Both the position numbers and the translations under genes were made by a program. DNA of 64,000 nucleotides from NCBI GenBank assembly GCA_019420905.1, contig JAHZGH010000013.1, forward strand, positions 1 through 64,000. Reading direction: 5' to 3'. This DNA comes from Succinivibrionaceae bacterium (GTDB lineage: Bacteria > Pseudomonadota > Gammaproteobacteria > Enterobacterales > Succinivibrionaceae). The notes beneath the pieces were generated by a model that was given only the letters and a program-made list of their open reading frames with translations, did no database searches and had not been told where the DNA came from. Shown here piece by piece: positions 35,585 to 45,233 of the stretch (positions are counted from its first letter, which is position 1; every line of letters begins with the position of its first letter).

Positions 35585-37978
35585 CTAAAAGGTACTACCG
35601 ATATTGAAATTAAAGACCTGAGTACTATCTCCATCGCGATCTTTTATCGCTTTAGATAAAGAGAAAGACATAGGACCAATCGGTGAAATCCAAACTAATG
35701 AAACACCTGCTGAAGCTCGATATTCACTAGCATCTGAGTAATCGACTGAGTAGTCTCCTCCATTAGTATCCCAAAGACTACCTGCATCTAAAAATATTGA
35801 AGTTCTAACCTGATTTTTATAAGCTTCAGAAACAAGAGGGGCCGGCATAAAGAATTCAATAGAGCCTGTCCAGAACGCATTACCACCTACAGATTCATCT
35901 GAAGCATATGAGCCAGAGCTGCTGTAATAAATAGCGCGCGGACCGATGGAATTATGATCAAAGCCTCGCAACCACTCGCTGCTGCCCAAATAAAAGTTCT
36001 CAAAGAAAGGTAAAATCTGATCTGTACCGTTCTTAGTACCGTAACCATCACCATAACCTAGCTTACCACGGAATGAAAAAATATAATTGTGGAAAGTATC
36101 AAGAGGGAAATAATGATAGGTCTCAGCAGTTAACTTATAAAACTGTAAATCAGAACCTGGCAATGAAGCATCTATTTTGAGAACCTGACGATTGCCATCT
36201 GTCGGGAATACAGAACGATCTAAGCTATTATGAGTTAAAGTTATACCTGCTTTATAATTGATATATTCGCCGCTGCGGCCACTATCTCCATATTGAGCCC
36301 AGAATCTGTCTGCCTGCTCAAAAGGATGTCCGTAACTTTCAATGTCATTACGCTCAATACCCAATGAGTAATTGACCGACCAAGTCTCACTGATAGGATA
36401 GCCAGAATTTACATAAAATCCTATGGTATCGTTATTATAATCAACAACGTCACCATCTTCATCGGCTTCATATTTATCATAAAATACGCGGCCGCCTAAA
36501 CTTATATTATCAACAGTAAAATATGGATCTGTATAGCCTAATTCCATATGCTTACGATAATCATTCTCATAAGCTGAAACAATACCGCGAGTACCCCAAC
36601 CAAAAAGATTGCTTTGAGAAATACTTGCCTGTAATAATAAACCAGAATCTGATCCAAAGCCGATGCCACCGGCAATAGCTCCTGTAGGCTGCTCTTTCAC
36701 ATTAACATTAAGATTTACAGTATCAGCCGCTCCAGCTTGCTGCTGCTGAATATCAACACTTTCAAAATAACCTGTACGATTAAGACGGGCTTTAGATAAA
36801 TCCACAGCCTCAGAAGATAGCCAGCTGCCGTCCATCTGGCGAATTTCACGACGAATTACAGTATCATTAGTTGTAGTATTGCCTGATACTAGTACCTGCG
36901 ATACATAAACACGGGCACCAGGATCGACGTTGAACTGTACGTCAACGGTTTTATCTTTGTCATTAAAGACAGGGAAGGCTTTTACGCTTGAATTTGCGTA
37001 GCCAAATTTGCCCAAAACATCTTTTAAGGAATTTTCTGTATCAGTAATGTTTCTTTGGTTATAAATTTGACCTTCCTCTATATCAATAGCTTGCTTTAAC
37101 TCATTTTCATATTTAAGAGTATTTCCTATCAATTCAGCTTTATTGATACGATATTGCTCACCTTCTTTAATAGCAATAGTTAAATATATGCCCTTGCGAT
37201 CAGGAGTCATTTCTACCGAAGTAGAGTCAATCTTAAAATTGACATATCCTCTATCCATATAATAAGAGCGCAAAGACTCCAAATCAGCGCGAAATTTAGT
37301 GGAATCATACTTTTGCGATGACATAAAATTCCACCATGGCACATTATCCCGCAATTGCATTTGAGCAAGAAGCACATCTTCATCAAAGGCTTTATTGCCA
37401 ACGATATTGATCTGCTTAATTTCTGCTGCTACACCCTCAGTGAACTCAAATTTAACGTTAGCGCGGTTTCTTGGCAAATTAGTAATAACTACATTAACTT
37501 TAGCCTGATACATGCCAGCGCTATGGTAAAAATCCTCTAATGATTGCTTAATTTGCGACAAAAGCTCTACATTTAAAGGCTCACCTGCACGCAATCCCTG
37601 ATCTTCAACAACTTTTCTCAAATTGTCATCAGCCATTTGAGAATTACCGGAAAAATCAACTTCTCCAATAGTTGGCCTTTCAACAACATCTACAATAAAC
37701 GTATTGCCATCCATTGATAAAGACACACTATCAAAATCACCGGTCGCATATAGTTGCTTCATGGCTTTCGCTGTAGCTTCTGGAGTTACAACATCTCCTT
37801 CTCTAATAGGAAGAGCTAATAGCACTGCACCTTTAGCAATACGGTTTAAGCCACGGATCTGTATATTATCTACTATAGGACCAGAGGCCGCCTGAGCATT
37901 TGCCGATAATGCCAAGCTCATACTTAAAAATAAAGCACTAAATACCGCCTTGTTTTTCTTTAAGCTTAGATGTTTCAT
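35585..37978 (-). CDS. bamA: Outer membrane protein assembly factor BamA
   Basis: Central Omp85 component of the BAM complex that inserts beta-barrel proteins into the outer membrane. The 797-residue protein has a signal peptide (cleavage likely at ANAQAAS, about residue 30), five POTRA domains (about 33-430), and a 16-strand barrel. The lid-loop VRGF/Y-type motif appears as LRGFDHNSIGPRAIYY, and the C-terminus ends in a strand with terminal Phe (FNFNIGSTF), the outer-membrane signature. It lies 31 bases downstream of rseP in the conserved order. Confidence 0.97.
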   Translation of the reverse strand: MKHLSLKKNKAVFSALFLSMSLALSANAQAASGPIVDNIQIRGLNRIAKGAVLLALPIREGDVVTPEATAKAMKQLYATGDFDSVSLSMDGNTFIVDVVERPTIGEVDFSGNSQMADDNLRKVVEDQGLRAGEPLNVELLSQIKQSLEDFYHSAGMYQAKVNVVITNLPRNRANVKFEFTEGVAAEIKQINIVGNKAFDEDVLLAQMQLRDNVPWWNFMSSQKYDSTKFRADLESLRSYYMDRGYVNFKIDSTSVEMTPDRKGIYLTIAIKEGEQYRINKAELIGNTLKYENELKQAIDIEEGQIYNQRNITDTENSLKDVLGKFGYANSSVKAFPVFNDKDKTVDVQFNVDPGARVYVSQVLVSGNTTTNDTVIRREIRQMDGSWLSSEAVDLSKARLNRTGYFESVDIQQQQAGAADTVNLNVNVKEQPTGAIAGGIGFGSDSGLLLQASISQSNLFGWGTRGIVSAYENDYRKHMELGYTDPYFTVDNISLGGRVFYDKYEADEDGDVVDYNNDTIGFYVNSGYPISETWSVNYSLGIERNDIESYGHPFEQADRFWAQYGDSGRSGEYINYKAGITLTHNSLDRSVFPTDGNRQVLKIDASLPGSDLQFYKLTAETYHYFPLDTFHNYIFSFRGKLGYGDGYGTKNGTDQILPFFENFYLGSSEWLRGFDHNSIGPRAIYYSSSGSYASDESVGGNAFWTGSIEFFMPAPLVSEAYKNQVRTSIFLDAGSLWDTNGGDYSVDYSDASEYRASAGVSLVWISPIGPMSFSLSKAIKDRDGDSTQVFNFNIGSTF

Positions 37979-38009
37979 AACTGATTATTCCAAAACACAA
38001 AATCCGTTT

Positions 38010-39365
38010 TTATAAACCTTTAATATCATTGAAAACAGCAAACATCATCAATGCTATTAAAATAGCAAAACCTACTGAGGTTAAAAAATATTGTACCCGT
38101 GCTGAAGGCGGATGATGCATTATAGCTTCATAACATAAAAATAATAGCTGTCCGCCATCTAAAACAGGGATAGGTAATAAATTGAAGATACCTAAGTTTA
38201 CACTAATAGCTGCTAAAAAACTTATAAAGAATATCAAGCCAATATCTGCACTCTGACCTGCCCCTTTGGCAATAGATATAGGTCCTGAAATATTATCTGC
38301 AGAAATACCGCCACTTATAAGTTTAGAGGCCGAAATAGCTACCAATTTAGACATATCATAAGTATCTTTTAACCCCTTAATTAAGGCCTCAAACGGAGCA
38401 TATTTTACATTAGTTACTAAATTAGGAATACTTTCTATACCTACACCGACACCAATAAAAGGTACATTCCTATTCTGTCGCTTATCATAACGTACATCAG
38501 GAATAACCTGTGCTGCATAAATTTTACCGTCACGTTTAATAGCTAAATTTAAAATTGTTCCTGAGCTTTTAGCAATGTTATCAGAAACACGATACCAGGA
38601 ATCTGTTTTAACTCCATTAACCTCTATAATGCTGTCTCCCTCACGAATACCTGACCTATAAGCAGCACCTTTAGGATCTACATAAGTTAAAACATTTATA
38701 ATTTTGCCATTACATGGACGAATTCCAAGGCTTTCTAATGGATTTTGACGCTGATTGATTTCTAAATTCTGCATCGAAAGATGTAAAGAACGCTCTTCAT
38801 TAGCTCCAAAATTACCGCCGACAATAAAATTTACATAACCATTAGTGCCTGCGTACGGAATAAGATTTATAACAACGTCAGCCCAAGAGTTTACAGGCTT
38901 ACCATCAACGCTTTTAATTAAATCATAAGTATTTAATTTAGCTAAATCAGCTTCCGACGAAGGTATAACATCTCCAACAACAGGTCTTACAATATTAACG
39001 CCGCTTATATTTATAAAAGTATAAAGCACAACTGCTAATAAAATATTAAATAAAGGACCAGCTCCGATTACAAAAGCTCTCTGCAATACTGATTTAGCTT
39101 GAAACGACTGCTCATCATTATTTATGCCTTCCTGAACATTTTCCCCAAGCATTTTTACATATCCGCCTAAAGGGATTGCAGAGAGTGCATATTCACATCC
39201 GTCTTTACCTTTACGTCTAAATAAAACAGGACCAAATCCTATAGAAAAACGTAATACTTTGATTTTACACAGACGTGCAGCAGCATAATGACCAAACTCA
39301 TGTACAAATATCAGGATGGTCAGTGCTAATAAAAAGAAAAATATATTCCAAAGCGTGCTGAACAT
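38010..39365 (-). CDS. rseP: Site-2 protease RseP
   Basis: Inner-membrane zinc metalloprotease that performs the second cut of anti-sigma factors (RseA-type) and clears signal peptides. The 451-residue protein has the HEFGH zinc motif (about residues 22-26) in its first membrane segment, two periplasmic PDZ domains (about 115-305), and the second metal-site motif NLLPIPVLDGGQ (Asp ligand). The start overlaps the dxr stop by one base (TAATG). Neither rseA nor rpoE is in the window. Confidence 0.96.
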   Translation of the reverse strand: MFSTLWNIFFFLLALTILIFVHEFGHYAAARLCKIKVLRFSIGFGPVLFRRKGKDGCEYALSAIPLGGYVKMLGENVQEGINNDEQSFQAKSVLQRAFVIGAGPLFNILLAVVLYTFINISGVNIVRPVVGDVIPSSEADLAKLNTYDLIKSVDGKPVNSWADVVINLIPYAGTNGYVNFIVGGNFGANEERSLHLSMQNLEINQRQNPLESLGIRPCNGKIINVLTYVDPKGAAYRSGIREGDSIIEVNGVKTDSWYRVSDNIAKSSGTILNLAIKRDGKIYAAQVIPDVRYDKRQNRNVPFIGVGVGIESIPNLVTNVKYAPFEALIKGLKDTYDMSKLVAISASKLISGGISADNISGPISIAKGAGQSADIGLIFFISFLAAISVNLGIFNLLPIPVLDGGQLLFLCYEAIMHHPPSARVQYFLTSVGFAILIALMMFAVFNDIKGL

Positions 39366-40555
39366 TAAAGCTCCGCGATCATTTTACGAGCACATTGACG
39401 AGACTTTATATCTAATTCAAATACTTCTTCCAAATTCGTCACCTTTGTGCAGTCAATAGTATTTAAGACATGCTCAACTACTTTGGCAATTTGTAAATAA
39501 CCAATTCTACCATTTAAGAAATTTGCTACAGCAACCTCATTAGCAGCATTTAAGACAATGGTTGCACTCTGACCTTCCTTACAAGCCTGCATAGCCAAGG
39601 CTAAGCAAGGATAGCGCTTAAAATCAGGAACCTCAAAACTTAAATTGCCGTTCTTGATAAAATCAAAATCAGCTGTCCCCGAAATAATACGCTCAGGAAA
39701 AGCTAACGCTACTGCTATTGGGGTCTTCATATCAGGATTTCCTAATTGCGCTAAAACTGCACCATCACAATAGCTGACCATTGAATGCACTACAGATTGG
39801 GGATGAATTAAAACCTCAATTTCATCAAAAGAGGCATTAAACAAATAACGAGCCTCAATAAACTCCAAGCCCTTATTCATCATAGTAGCAGAATCAACAG
39901 AAATTTTTGGCCCCATTGACCAGTTCGGATGGTTAATAGCCATACTGACGTCAACATGCGCCAGCTCATCTAGGCTCTTTAGTCTAAAAGGTCCTCCTGA
40001 ACCTGTGAGCAGAATCTTTTTAACTCCATGCTTCTTTAAATTACAACTACCTAAAGATGTCTGCACATCATAAGGAAGACATTGGAAAATCGCACTATGC
40101 TCGCTATCTACCGGCAGAACCTTTGCATGATGTTTATGCAATTCTTCAAAAAATAAAGAACCTGTCATAACCAAAGATTCTTTATTAGCTAACGCTATAA
40201 TACAGCCAGTTTTTACTGCAGCCATTACAGGCTTAAGCCCTGCAGCCCCCACAATAGCTGCAACTACAATAGGGGACTCTCCATCCCCTGCAATTTCAAG
40301 TATGCCTTCTTCACCTTCAAGAACTTCTGCATACAGACCTTCATCTTGTAATCGACGTTTTAATACTCTAGCCGATTCAGATTTTGCCATAGCCACGCGC
40401 TGGGGATGAAATTCTCGAACAATTTCAACCATTTTTTCTACGGAAGCTGAAGCTACTGCAGCATGTAAAGAAAATAATTCAGGATGCTGTCTTATAACTT
40501 CAAGGGTACTGCTGCCGATAGATCCGGTAGCGCCTAGCAACGTGATCTTACGCAT
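39365..40555 (-). CDS. dxr: 1-deoxy-D-xylulose 5-phosphate reductoisomerase
   Basis: Second step of the MEP isoprenoid pathway; NADPH-dependent. The 396-residue protein has the dinucleotide site LLGATGSIGSSTLEVI (about residues 5-20), ALANKESLVMTG, the metal-binding PVDSEHSAIFQCL (about 150-162), the flexible-loop segment NHPNWSMGPKISVDSATMMNKG, and the ligands in FIEARYLF. It starts immediately after the cdsA stop (TAAATG). The pathway's first enzyme gene, dxs, is at 60.1 kb. Confidence 0.97.
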   Translation of the reverse strand: MRKITLLGATGSIGSSTLEVIRQHPELFSLHAAVASASVEKMVEIVREFHPQRVAMAKSESARVLKRRLQDEGLYAEVLEGEEGILEIAGDGESPIVVAAIVGAAGLKPVMAAVKTGCIIALANKESLVMTGSLFFEELHKHHAKVLPVDSEHSAIFQCLPYDVQTSLGSCNLKKHGVKKILLTGSGGPFRLKSLDELAHVDVSMAINHPNWSMGPKISVDSATMMNKGLEFIEARYLFNASFDEIEVLIHPQSVVHSMVSYCDGAVLAQLGNPDMKTPIAVALAFPERIISGTADFDFIKNGNLSFEVPDFKRYPCLALAMQACKEGQSATIVLNAANEVAVANFLNGRIGYLQIAKVVEHVLNTIDCTKVTNLEEVFELDIKSRQCARKMIAEL

Positions 40556-41416
40556 TTAGAACAAATCTCCACTTATAAGCATACTTACAGTCAAGAACAT
40601 TGGAATTGCAGCTAATTGTGAGTCAATTCTATCAAGCATTCCTCCATGACCTGGGAAAATTTTTCCTGAATCCTTAATATTTATCAAACGCTTAAACATG
40701 CTCTCGACTAAATCGCCAATTACAGAAAATACAATTGCTACCGGAGCTGCAATCAAAAGAGCTGTAAGATTATTGCCATAATTGCCAAACCAGCCTATTC
40801 TGTAAAATACGATCATTGCAATCAAAGCCGTCAATATTCCACCAGCTAATCCTTCCATAGTCTTTTTAGGGCTTACTCGAGGAAGCATGGGAGTCTTTCC
40901 CAAAAAGAATCCAGTAAAATAAGCGCCGCTATCTGCACACCAAACAAGAGCCATCACTGCTAAGACTAAATAAGCCCCTGATAACATATCACTTTGATAA
41001 TTATGAGACCTTAAAACCAATAAACCTGCCAAAAAAGGTAAAAGCATCAAAATCCCTAAAACGCTATTTAAAATTTTATATTTATGCCAAGCTGTATCTT
41101 GAGGAAATTTTATTAATAAAGGTAATGATGCAACCCAAACAATAAAACCTGAAGCAATAATATATTTAACTACTGAAGGAATGGCTGTTTCTATATATAA
41201 TCCTGGCGGTGCAATATAAAAAAAAGCGCTTGCAGCCAGCATCGAAATAAGCGTAAAAGGAATCTTAGACTTATAACCTAAAAGCGGCCCCATTTCATAG
41301 GCACCTACCATATAAATAAATAAAGCACCTAGGGTAAAAATCGGATAGGATGCTATAAACAACCAGGCTAAAACAGCAACAATCAAAATGATGCCGGTTA
41401 TAATTCTAGTTAACAT
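40556..41416 (-). CDS. cdsA: Phosphatidate cytidylyltransferase
   Basis: Integral inner-membrane enzyme that makes CDP-diacylglycerol, the branch point of phospholipid synthesis. The 286-residue protein has about eight membrane segments and the CdsA signature near the C-terminus (SVIGDLVESMFKRLINIKD then HGGMLDRIDS, about residues 233-268), with the two-metal Asp residues. It overlaps uppS by 7 bases and is followed directly by dxr. Confidence 0.96.
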   Translation of the reverse strand: MLTRIITGIILIVAVLAWLFIASYPIFTLGALFIYMVGAYEMGPLLGYKSKIPFTLISMLAASAFFYIAPPGLYIETAIPSVVKYIIASGFIVWVASLPLLIKFPQDTAWHKYKILNSVLGILMLLPFLAGLLVLRSHNYQSDMLSGAYLVLAVMALVWCADSGAYFTGFFLGKTPMLPRVSPKKTMEGLAGGILTALIAMIVFYRIGWFGNYGNNLTALLIAAPVAIVFSVIGDLVESMFKRLINIKDSGKIFPGHGGMLDRIDSQLAAIPMFLTVSMLISGDLF

Positions 41417-42162
41417 GAAGTATCCTTATTTTGAATCTGAGCTGAAGTCATACCAAATCTACGTTCACGGTGAGCATAAAATTCTAAGGCTGTATCTAAA
41501 TCATGCTCATCAAAATCAGGCCATAGTTTATCTGTAACATAAATTTCGCTATAAGAAGCCTGATAAAGTAAAAAATTACTCAAGCGATACTCGCCGCCTG
41601 TACGAATTAACAAATCGACATCATCTTGAACAATTAAATATTTTTTAAAAATATTTTCATCTAATGCTCTTTTATCAAGCTTACCTGAAGAAATATCCTC
41701 ATATATTGCTTGACTTGCCTGCAGAATATCCCAGCGTCCACCATAATTTGCTGCAATATTTAATAGCATTGTAGATCCTGATGCAGTTTTAGATTCTACA
41801 TCTGCTATGGATCTTTGTAGACTCTCTGAGAAACGGCTAACATCGCCGACAATTCTAGTTTTTATGCCGTTTTCTTGTAAAGATTTGCATTCTTTTTTTA
41901 GGGATCTGGCAAATAAAGACATTAGTGCCTGAACCTCATATGAAGGTCTTTTCCAATTTTCGCTAGAAAAAGCAAATAGAGTCAGGACTTTTATACCGCT
42001 TACAGCCGCATGCTTTATGATGCGTTCTACAGTTACAGCACCGCGTTGATGGCCTATGACGCGATTTAGACCTTGATTTTGGGCCCAGCGACCATTTCCA
42101 TCCATAATAATTGCCAGATGGCGGGGTACCTTTACGGATCCCGCCCAAGAGTTATTATCCAT
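41410..42162 (-). CDS. uppS: Undecaprenyl diphosphate synthase (cis-prenyltransferase)
   Basis: Condenses IPP onto farnesyl diphosphate to make the C55 carrier for peptidoglycan and O-antigen. The 250-residue protein has HLAIIMDGNGRWAQ (about residues 15-28, catalytic Asp), GHQRG, FAFSSENWKRP, and the C-terminal DLLIRTGGEYRLSNFLLYQ (first part) with the IPP-binding arginine region. It lies 10 bases after frr. IspA, encoded at 62 kb, would supply the farnesyl diphosphate. Confidence 0.96.
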   Translation of the reverse strand: MDNNSWAGSVKVPRHLAIIMDGNGRWAQNQGLNRVIGHQRGAVTVERIIKHAAVSGIKVLTLFAFSSENWKRPSYEVQALMSLFARSLKKECKSLQENGIKTRIVGDVSRFSESLQRSIADVESKTASGSTMLLNIAANYGGRWDILQASQAIYEDISSGKLDKRALDENIFKKYLIVQDDVDLLIRTGGEYRLSNFLLYQASYSEIYVTDKLWPDFDEHDLDTALEFYAHRERRFGMTSAQIQNKDTSC

Positions 42163-42172
42163 CAGGAGAAGA

Positions 42173-42730
42173 TTAGATTTCCATGAGTTCTTTTTGCTTA
42201 GCAGCTAAGACTTCTTCAGTCTTTTTGACGCAAGCATCAGTCATCTTCTGGATCTGCTCTTCGCCACGACGCTGCTCATCCTCAGAGATTTCCTTGTTCT
42301 TCTGCAGCTCTTTTAGATCTGCATTAGCATCACGGCGAATATTACGGATTTCAACCTTAGTCTGCTCTACTTCGCCTTTAACGATTTTAACCAAATCCTT
42401 ACGGCGCTCTTCAGTTAAAGGAGGCAAAGGAACACGAATCTCTGTACCTGCAACTACTGGATTTAAGCCTAAATCAGACTTTTGAATAGCGCGTTCAACT
42501 TCCTTGATAGCGTTACGGTCAAATACAGAGAGCTTTAAGGTACGAGCATCCTCTACATTGATAGAAGCTACCTGACGTAAAGGGGTTAAAGAACCATAAT
42601 AATCAACCATAATAGGGTCTAAAAGACCTGGCTGAGCTCTGCCAGTACGAATCTTAGCTAAGCGATTATCTAAAGCAACAAGGGCTTTATTCATACGGTT
42701 TTCAGCATCTGTTTTGATTTCGTTTAACAT
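42173..42730 (-). CDS. frr: Ribosome recycling factor
   Basis: Splits post-termination ribosomes together with EF-G. The 185-residue tRNA-shaped protein has two long helical arms and a small head domain. The segments LAKIRTGRAQPGLLD, VDYYGSLTPLRQVASI and LTEERRKDLVKIVKGE are the family's most conserved blocks. GGAA lies before the ATG, and the gene follows pyrH by 12 bases. Confidence 0.97.
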   Translation of the reverse strand: MLNEIKTDAENRMNKALVALDNRLAKIRTGRAQPGLLDPIMVDYYGSLTPLRQVASINVEDARTLKLSVFDRNAIKEVERAIQKSDLGLNPVVAGTEIRVPLPPLTEERRKDLVKIVKGEVEQTKVEIRNIRRDANADLKELQKNKEISEDEQRRGEEQIQKMTDACVKKTEEVLAAKQKELMEI

Positions 42731-42742
42731 AGGCTTTATTCC

Positions 42743-43477
42743 TTAATCTGCAACCACAGTACCTTCATTTTCGCCTAAAGCGGCTTTCATGAAAGCACCA
42801 GGTTTGTTCATAGAAAATACTCGGATCGGCATATGATGCTCTGAAGCAAGAGCAAAGGCAGTTAGATCCATCACCTTAAGATCTCGCTCGATAACCTCTT
42901 TAAAAGAAAGCCTATCAAAGCGAACTGCTGTAGGATCCTTCATTGGATCGGCAGTATACACACCATCAACCTTAGTGGCCTTCAAAACCTCAGTACACTG
43001 CAATTCAATAGCTCTTAAAACAGCAGCTGTATCTGTGGTAAAGAAAGGTGATCCTGTTCCACCCGCAACAATCAAGGAAGCACCTTGATCTAAAAGTTTA
43101 CGGCCTTCAGAAGCAGAATACTGACATGTAATTGAAGGAATGCCGTAAGCACTCATCAATATGCAGCTACCGCCCTGACGATTTAACTCCTCACGCATGG
43201 CAAGACCATTCATAATGGTAGCAAGCATTCCCATCTGATCGCCGGCGACTCGATCAAAACCAGCTTTTTGCAAAGCGGCTCCACGGAAAATATTACCGCC
43301 ACCAATAACTAATACAGTTTGGACCCCAGATATCTGAACGTCCCGAATAGCTTTAGCAGTAGCACTTAAAATCTGAGGATCAATACCGAACTCGCCGTCA
43401 CCGCCTAATGCTTCGCCAGATATTTTAAGTAAAATACGACGTTTTTTTATCTCAGCTGTCATATGCCGGCCGTCCAT
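42743..43477 (-). CDS. pyrH: UMP kinase
   Basis: Phosphorylates UMP to UDP; hexameric, regulated by GTP and UTP. The 244-residue protein shows RILLKISGEALGG (about residues 13-25), VIGGGNIFRG, GDQMGMLATIMNGL, and GGTGSPFFTTDTAAVLRA. The first ATG overlaps the tsf stop by one base (TAATG); a second ATG five codons later (MTAEIKKRR) would also fit the family, so the exact start is uncertain. Confidence 0.96.
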   Translation of the reverse strand: MDGRHMTAEIKKRRILLKISGEALGGDGEFGIDPQILSATAKAIRDVQISGVQTVLVIGGGNIFRGAALQKAGFDRVAGDQMGMLATIMNGLAMREELNRQGGSCILMSAYGIPSITCQYSASEGRKLLDQGASLIVAGGTGSPFFTTDTAAVLRAIELQCTEVLKATKVDGVYTADPMKDPTAVRFDRLSFKEVIERDLKVMDLTAFALASEHHMPIRVFSMNKPGAFMKAALGENEGTVVAD

Positions 43478-44364
43478 TATTTCTTGGCTGCAGCCATTTG
43501 AGCTTGAACTTCAGCAGCAAAGTCCTGAGTCTTCTTCTCAATACCCTCGCCAACCTCTAAACGAATAAAGGAAACAGCTTCTGCATTGTGCTCTTTTAAC
43601 ATCTGACCTACAGTAACATCAGGGTTCATAACAAAAGGCTGACCGGTAAGAGAAATTTCTCCGGTGAACTTCTTCATACGGCCTTCAACCATCTTCTCGG
43701 CGATATTCTGCGGCTTACCAGACTTCATAGCAATTTCAATCTGTAAGTTACGCTCATGTTCGACAACATCAGCTGCAACATCCTCAGGCTTAACAAACTG
43801 AGGCTTAGAAGCACAGACATGCATAGCAACGTGCTTAGCAATTTCATCATTGCCGCCATTTAAGACAACAACAACACCGATACGATTGTTAGAATGTAAG
43901 TAAACGCCTAAGCTCTGATTATCAGAGGCTTCAACTACAGCGCAGCGGCGTAATTGAAGATTTTCACCAATCTTGCCAACTAAAGCTGTCAAGGCATCAG
44001 CCATAGTGCTACCATCGCAAACAGTGCTCTTTAAGGCTTCAATATCAGCGCAATTATTCTCTAAACAAACTTTTGCTGCCTTATTGGCGAATTCAACAAA
44101 TTCAGCATTCTTAGCTGCAAAATCAGTCTCAGAATTAACTTCAACTAAAGCAACCTTTTTACCCTCAGATGCAATTGCAATTAAGCCTTCAGCAGCTGTA
44201 CGACCAGCCTTCTTAGCAGCCTTAACAGCACCACTCTTACGCATTGCATCGATAGCAGCGTCCATATCACCGTTAGCAGCAACTAAAGCCTTTTTGCAAT
44301 CCATCATGCCGGCACCAGTGGCGTCGCGCAATTCTTTAACCATAGCAGCAGTTACGTTTGCCAT
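43477..44364 (-). CDS. tsf: Elongation factor Ts
   Basis: Guanine-nucleotide exchange factor for EF-Tu. The 295-residue protein has the N-terminal UBA-like domain (VKELRDATGAGMMDCKKAL, about residues 9-27), the core signature EVNSETDFAAKN (about 75-86) that contacts EF-Tu, and a C-terminal dimerisation region. AGAGG precedes the ATG. It is separated from rpsB by 95 bases containing a terminator-like hairpin. Confidence 0.97.
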   Translation of the reverse strand: MANVTAAMVKELRDATGAGMMDCKKALVAANGDMDAAIDAMRKSGAVKAAKKAGRTAAEGLIAIASEGKKVALVEVNSETDFAAKNAEFVEFANKAAKVCLENNCADIEALKSTVCDGSTMADALTALVGKIGENLQLRRCAVVEASDNQSLGVYLHSNNRIGVVVVLNGGNDEIAKHVAMHVCASKPQFVKPEDVAADVVEHERNLQIEIAMKSGKPQNIAEKMVEGRMKKFTGEISLTGQPFVMNPDVTVGQMLKEHNAEAVSFIRLEVGEGIEKKTQDFAAEVQAQMAAAKK

Positions 44365-44396
44365 GTTTTTTTTCCTCTTTATAAAGCTAGATTCTC

Positions 44397-44422
44397 AAAA
44401 GGCCGGGAATACCGGCCTTTTT
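44397..44422 (-). terminator. Hairpin between rpsB and tsf (partial terminator)
   Basis: AAAAGGCCGG / CCGGCCTTTT stem with a five-base loop, followed on the minus strand by only four T. It lies in the rpsB-tsf gap and would lower tsf expression relative to rpsB if it acts as an attenuator. Confidence 0.6.
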
Positions 44423-44459
44423 ACTATATTAAGGTCAAAAAATATCAACCTTAGATAAA

Positions 44460-45233
44460 TTATTCGGCCTTAGAAGCCTCTTCTGTGGCAGTTGCCTCAG
44501 CAGCTTTTTGAGCCTCAGCCTGAGCACGAGCTTCAGCCTCTTCACGAACCATTTCGGCACGAGCAGCGTTAATAGCCTCAGTAACTCCCTTTAAGTATAA
44601 GTCAACAGCACGAATAGCGTCATCGTTGCCAGGGATAACATAATTTACACCATCAGGATTAGAATTAGTATCAACAACAGCAACAACTGGAATACCAAGA
44701 TTATTGGCTTCTTTGATAGCTAAATGCTCAACTTCAGCATCAATTACAAATAAAGCATCTGGTAAACCGCCCATCTCCTTAATACCGCCTAAAGAACGAT
44801 TGAGCTTCTCTAACTCGCGAGTACGTAAAAGAGCCTCTTTCTTAGTCAGCTTATCAAAAGTGCCGTCCTGAGACTGAGTCTCAAGATCCTTAAGACGCTT
44901 GATGGACTGACGAACAGTCTTCCAGTTAGTGAGCATACCGCCTAACCAACGATGATCAACATAGAATTGACCACAGGAAACAGCAGCTGGGCCGATTTTA
45001 TCGCAAGCTGCACGCTTAGTGCCAACGAATAAAATCTTACCCTTATGAGCGACAGTGCTGCTTAAAAAATTTAAAGCATCATCGAAGTTCTCAACGGTCT
45101 TCTCTAAGTTAATGATATGAATACCATTACGAGCACCAAAGATGTATTGCTTCATCTTAGGATTCCAGTAACGGGTTTGGTGACCGAAGTGAACGCCTGC
45201 TTCGAGCATATCGCGCATAGAAATAGTTGACAT
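44460..45233 (-). CDS. rpsB: 30S ribosomal protein S2
   Basis: Small-subunit protein needed late in 30S assembly. The 257-residue protein shows MRDMLEAGVHFGHQTRYWNPKM near the N-terminus (first 17 residues are the strongest match), VDHRWLGGMLTNWKT (about residues 94-108), and NLGIPVVAVVDTNSNPDGV. The C-terminus is an Ala/Glu-rich tail. GAGG precedes the ATG. It is the first gene of the long minus-strand superoperon, preceded by a structured leader. Confidence 0.98.
   Translation of the reverse strand: MSTISMRDMLEAGVHFGHQTRYWNPKMKQYIFGARNGIHIINLEKTVENFDDALNFLSSTVAHKGKILFVGTKRAACDKIGPAAVSCGQFYVDHRWLGGMLTNWKTVRQSIKRLKDLETQSQDGTFDKLTKKEALLRTRELEKLNRSLGGIKEMGGLPDALFVIDAEVEHLAIKEANNLGIPVVAVVDTNSNPDGVNYVIPGNDDAIRAVDLYLKGVTEAINAARAEMVREEAEARAQAEAQKAAEATATEEASKAE

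Noticed and set aside
43973..44458. 161-residue plus-strand frame antisense to tsf
   Set aside because: It is a shadow of the tsf codon pattern; tsf itself is certain.
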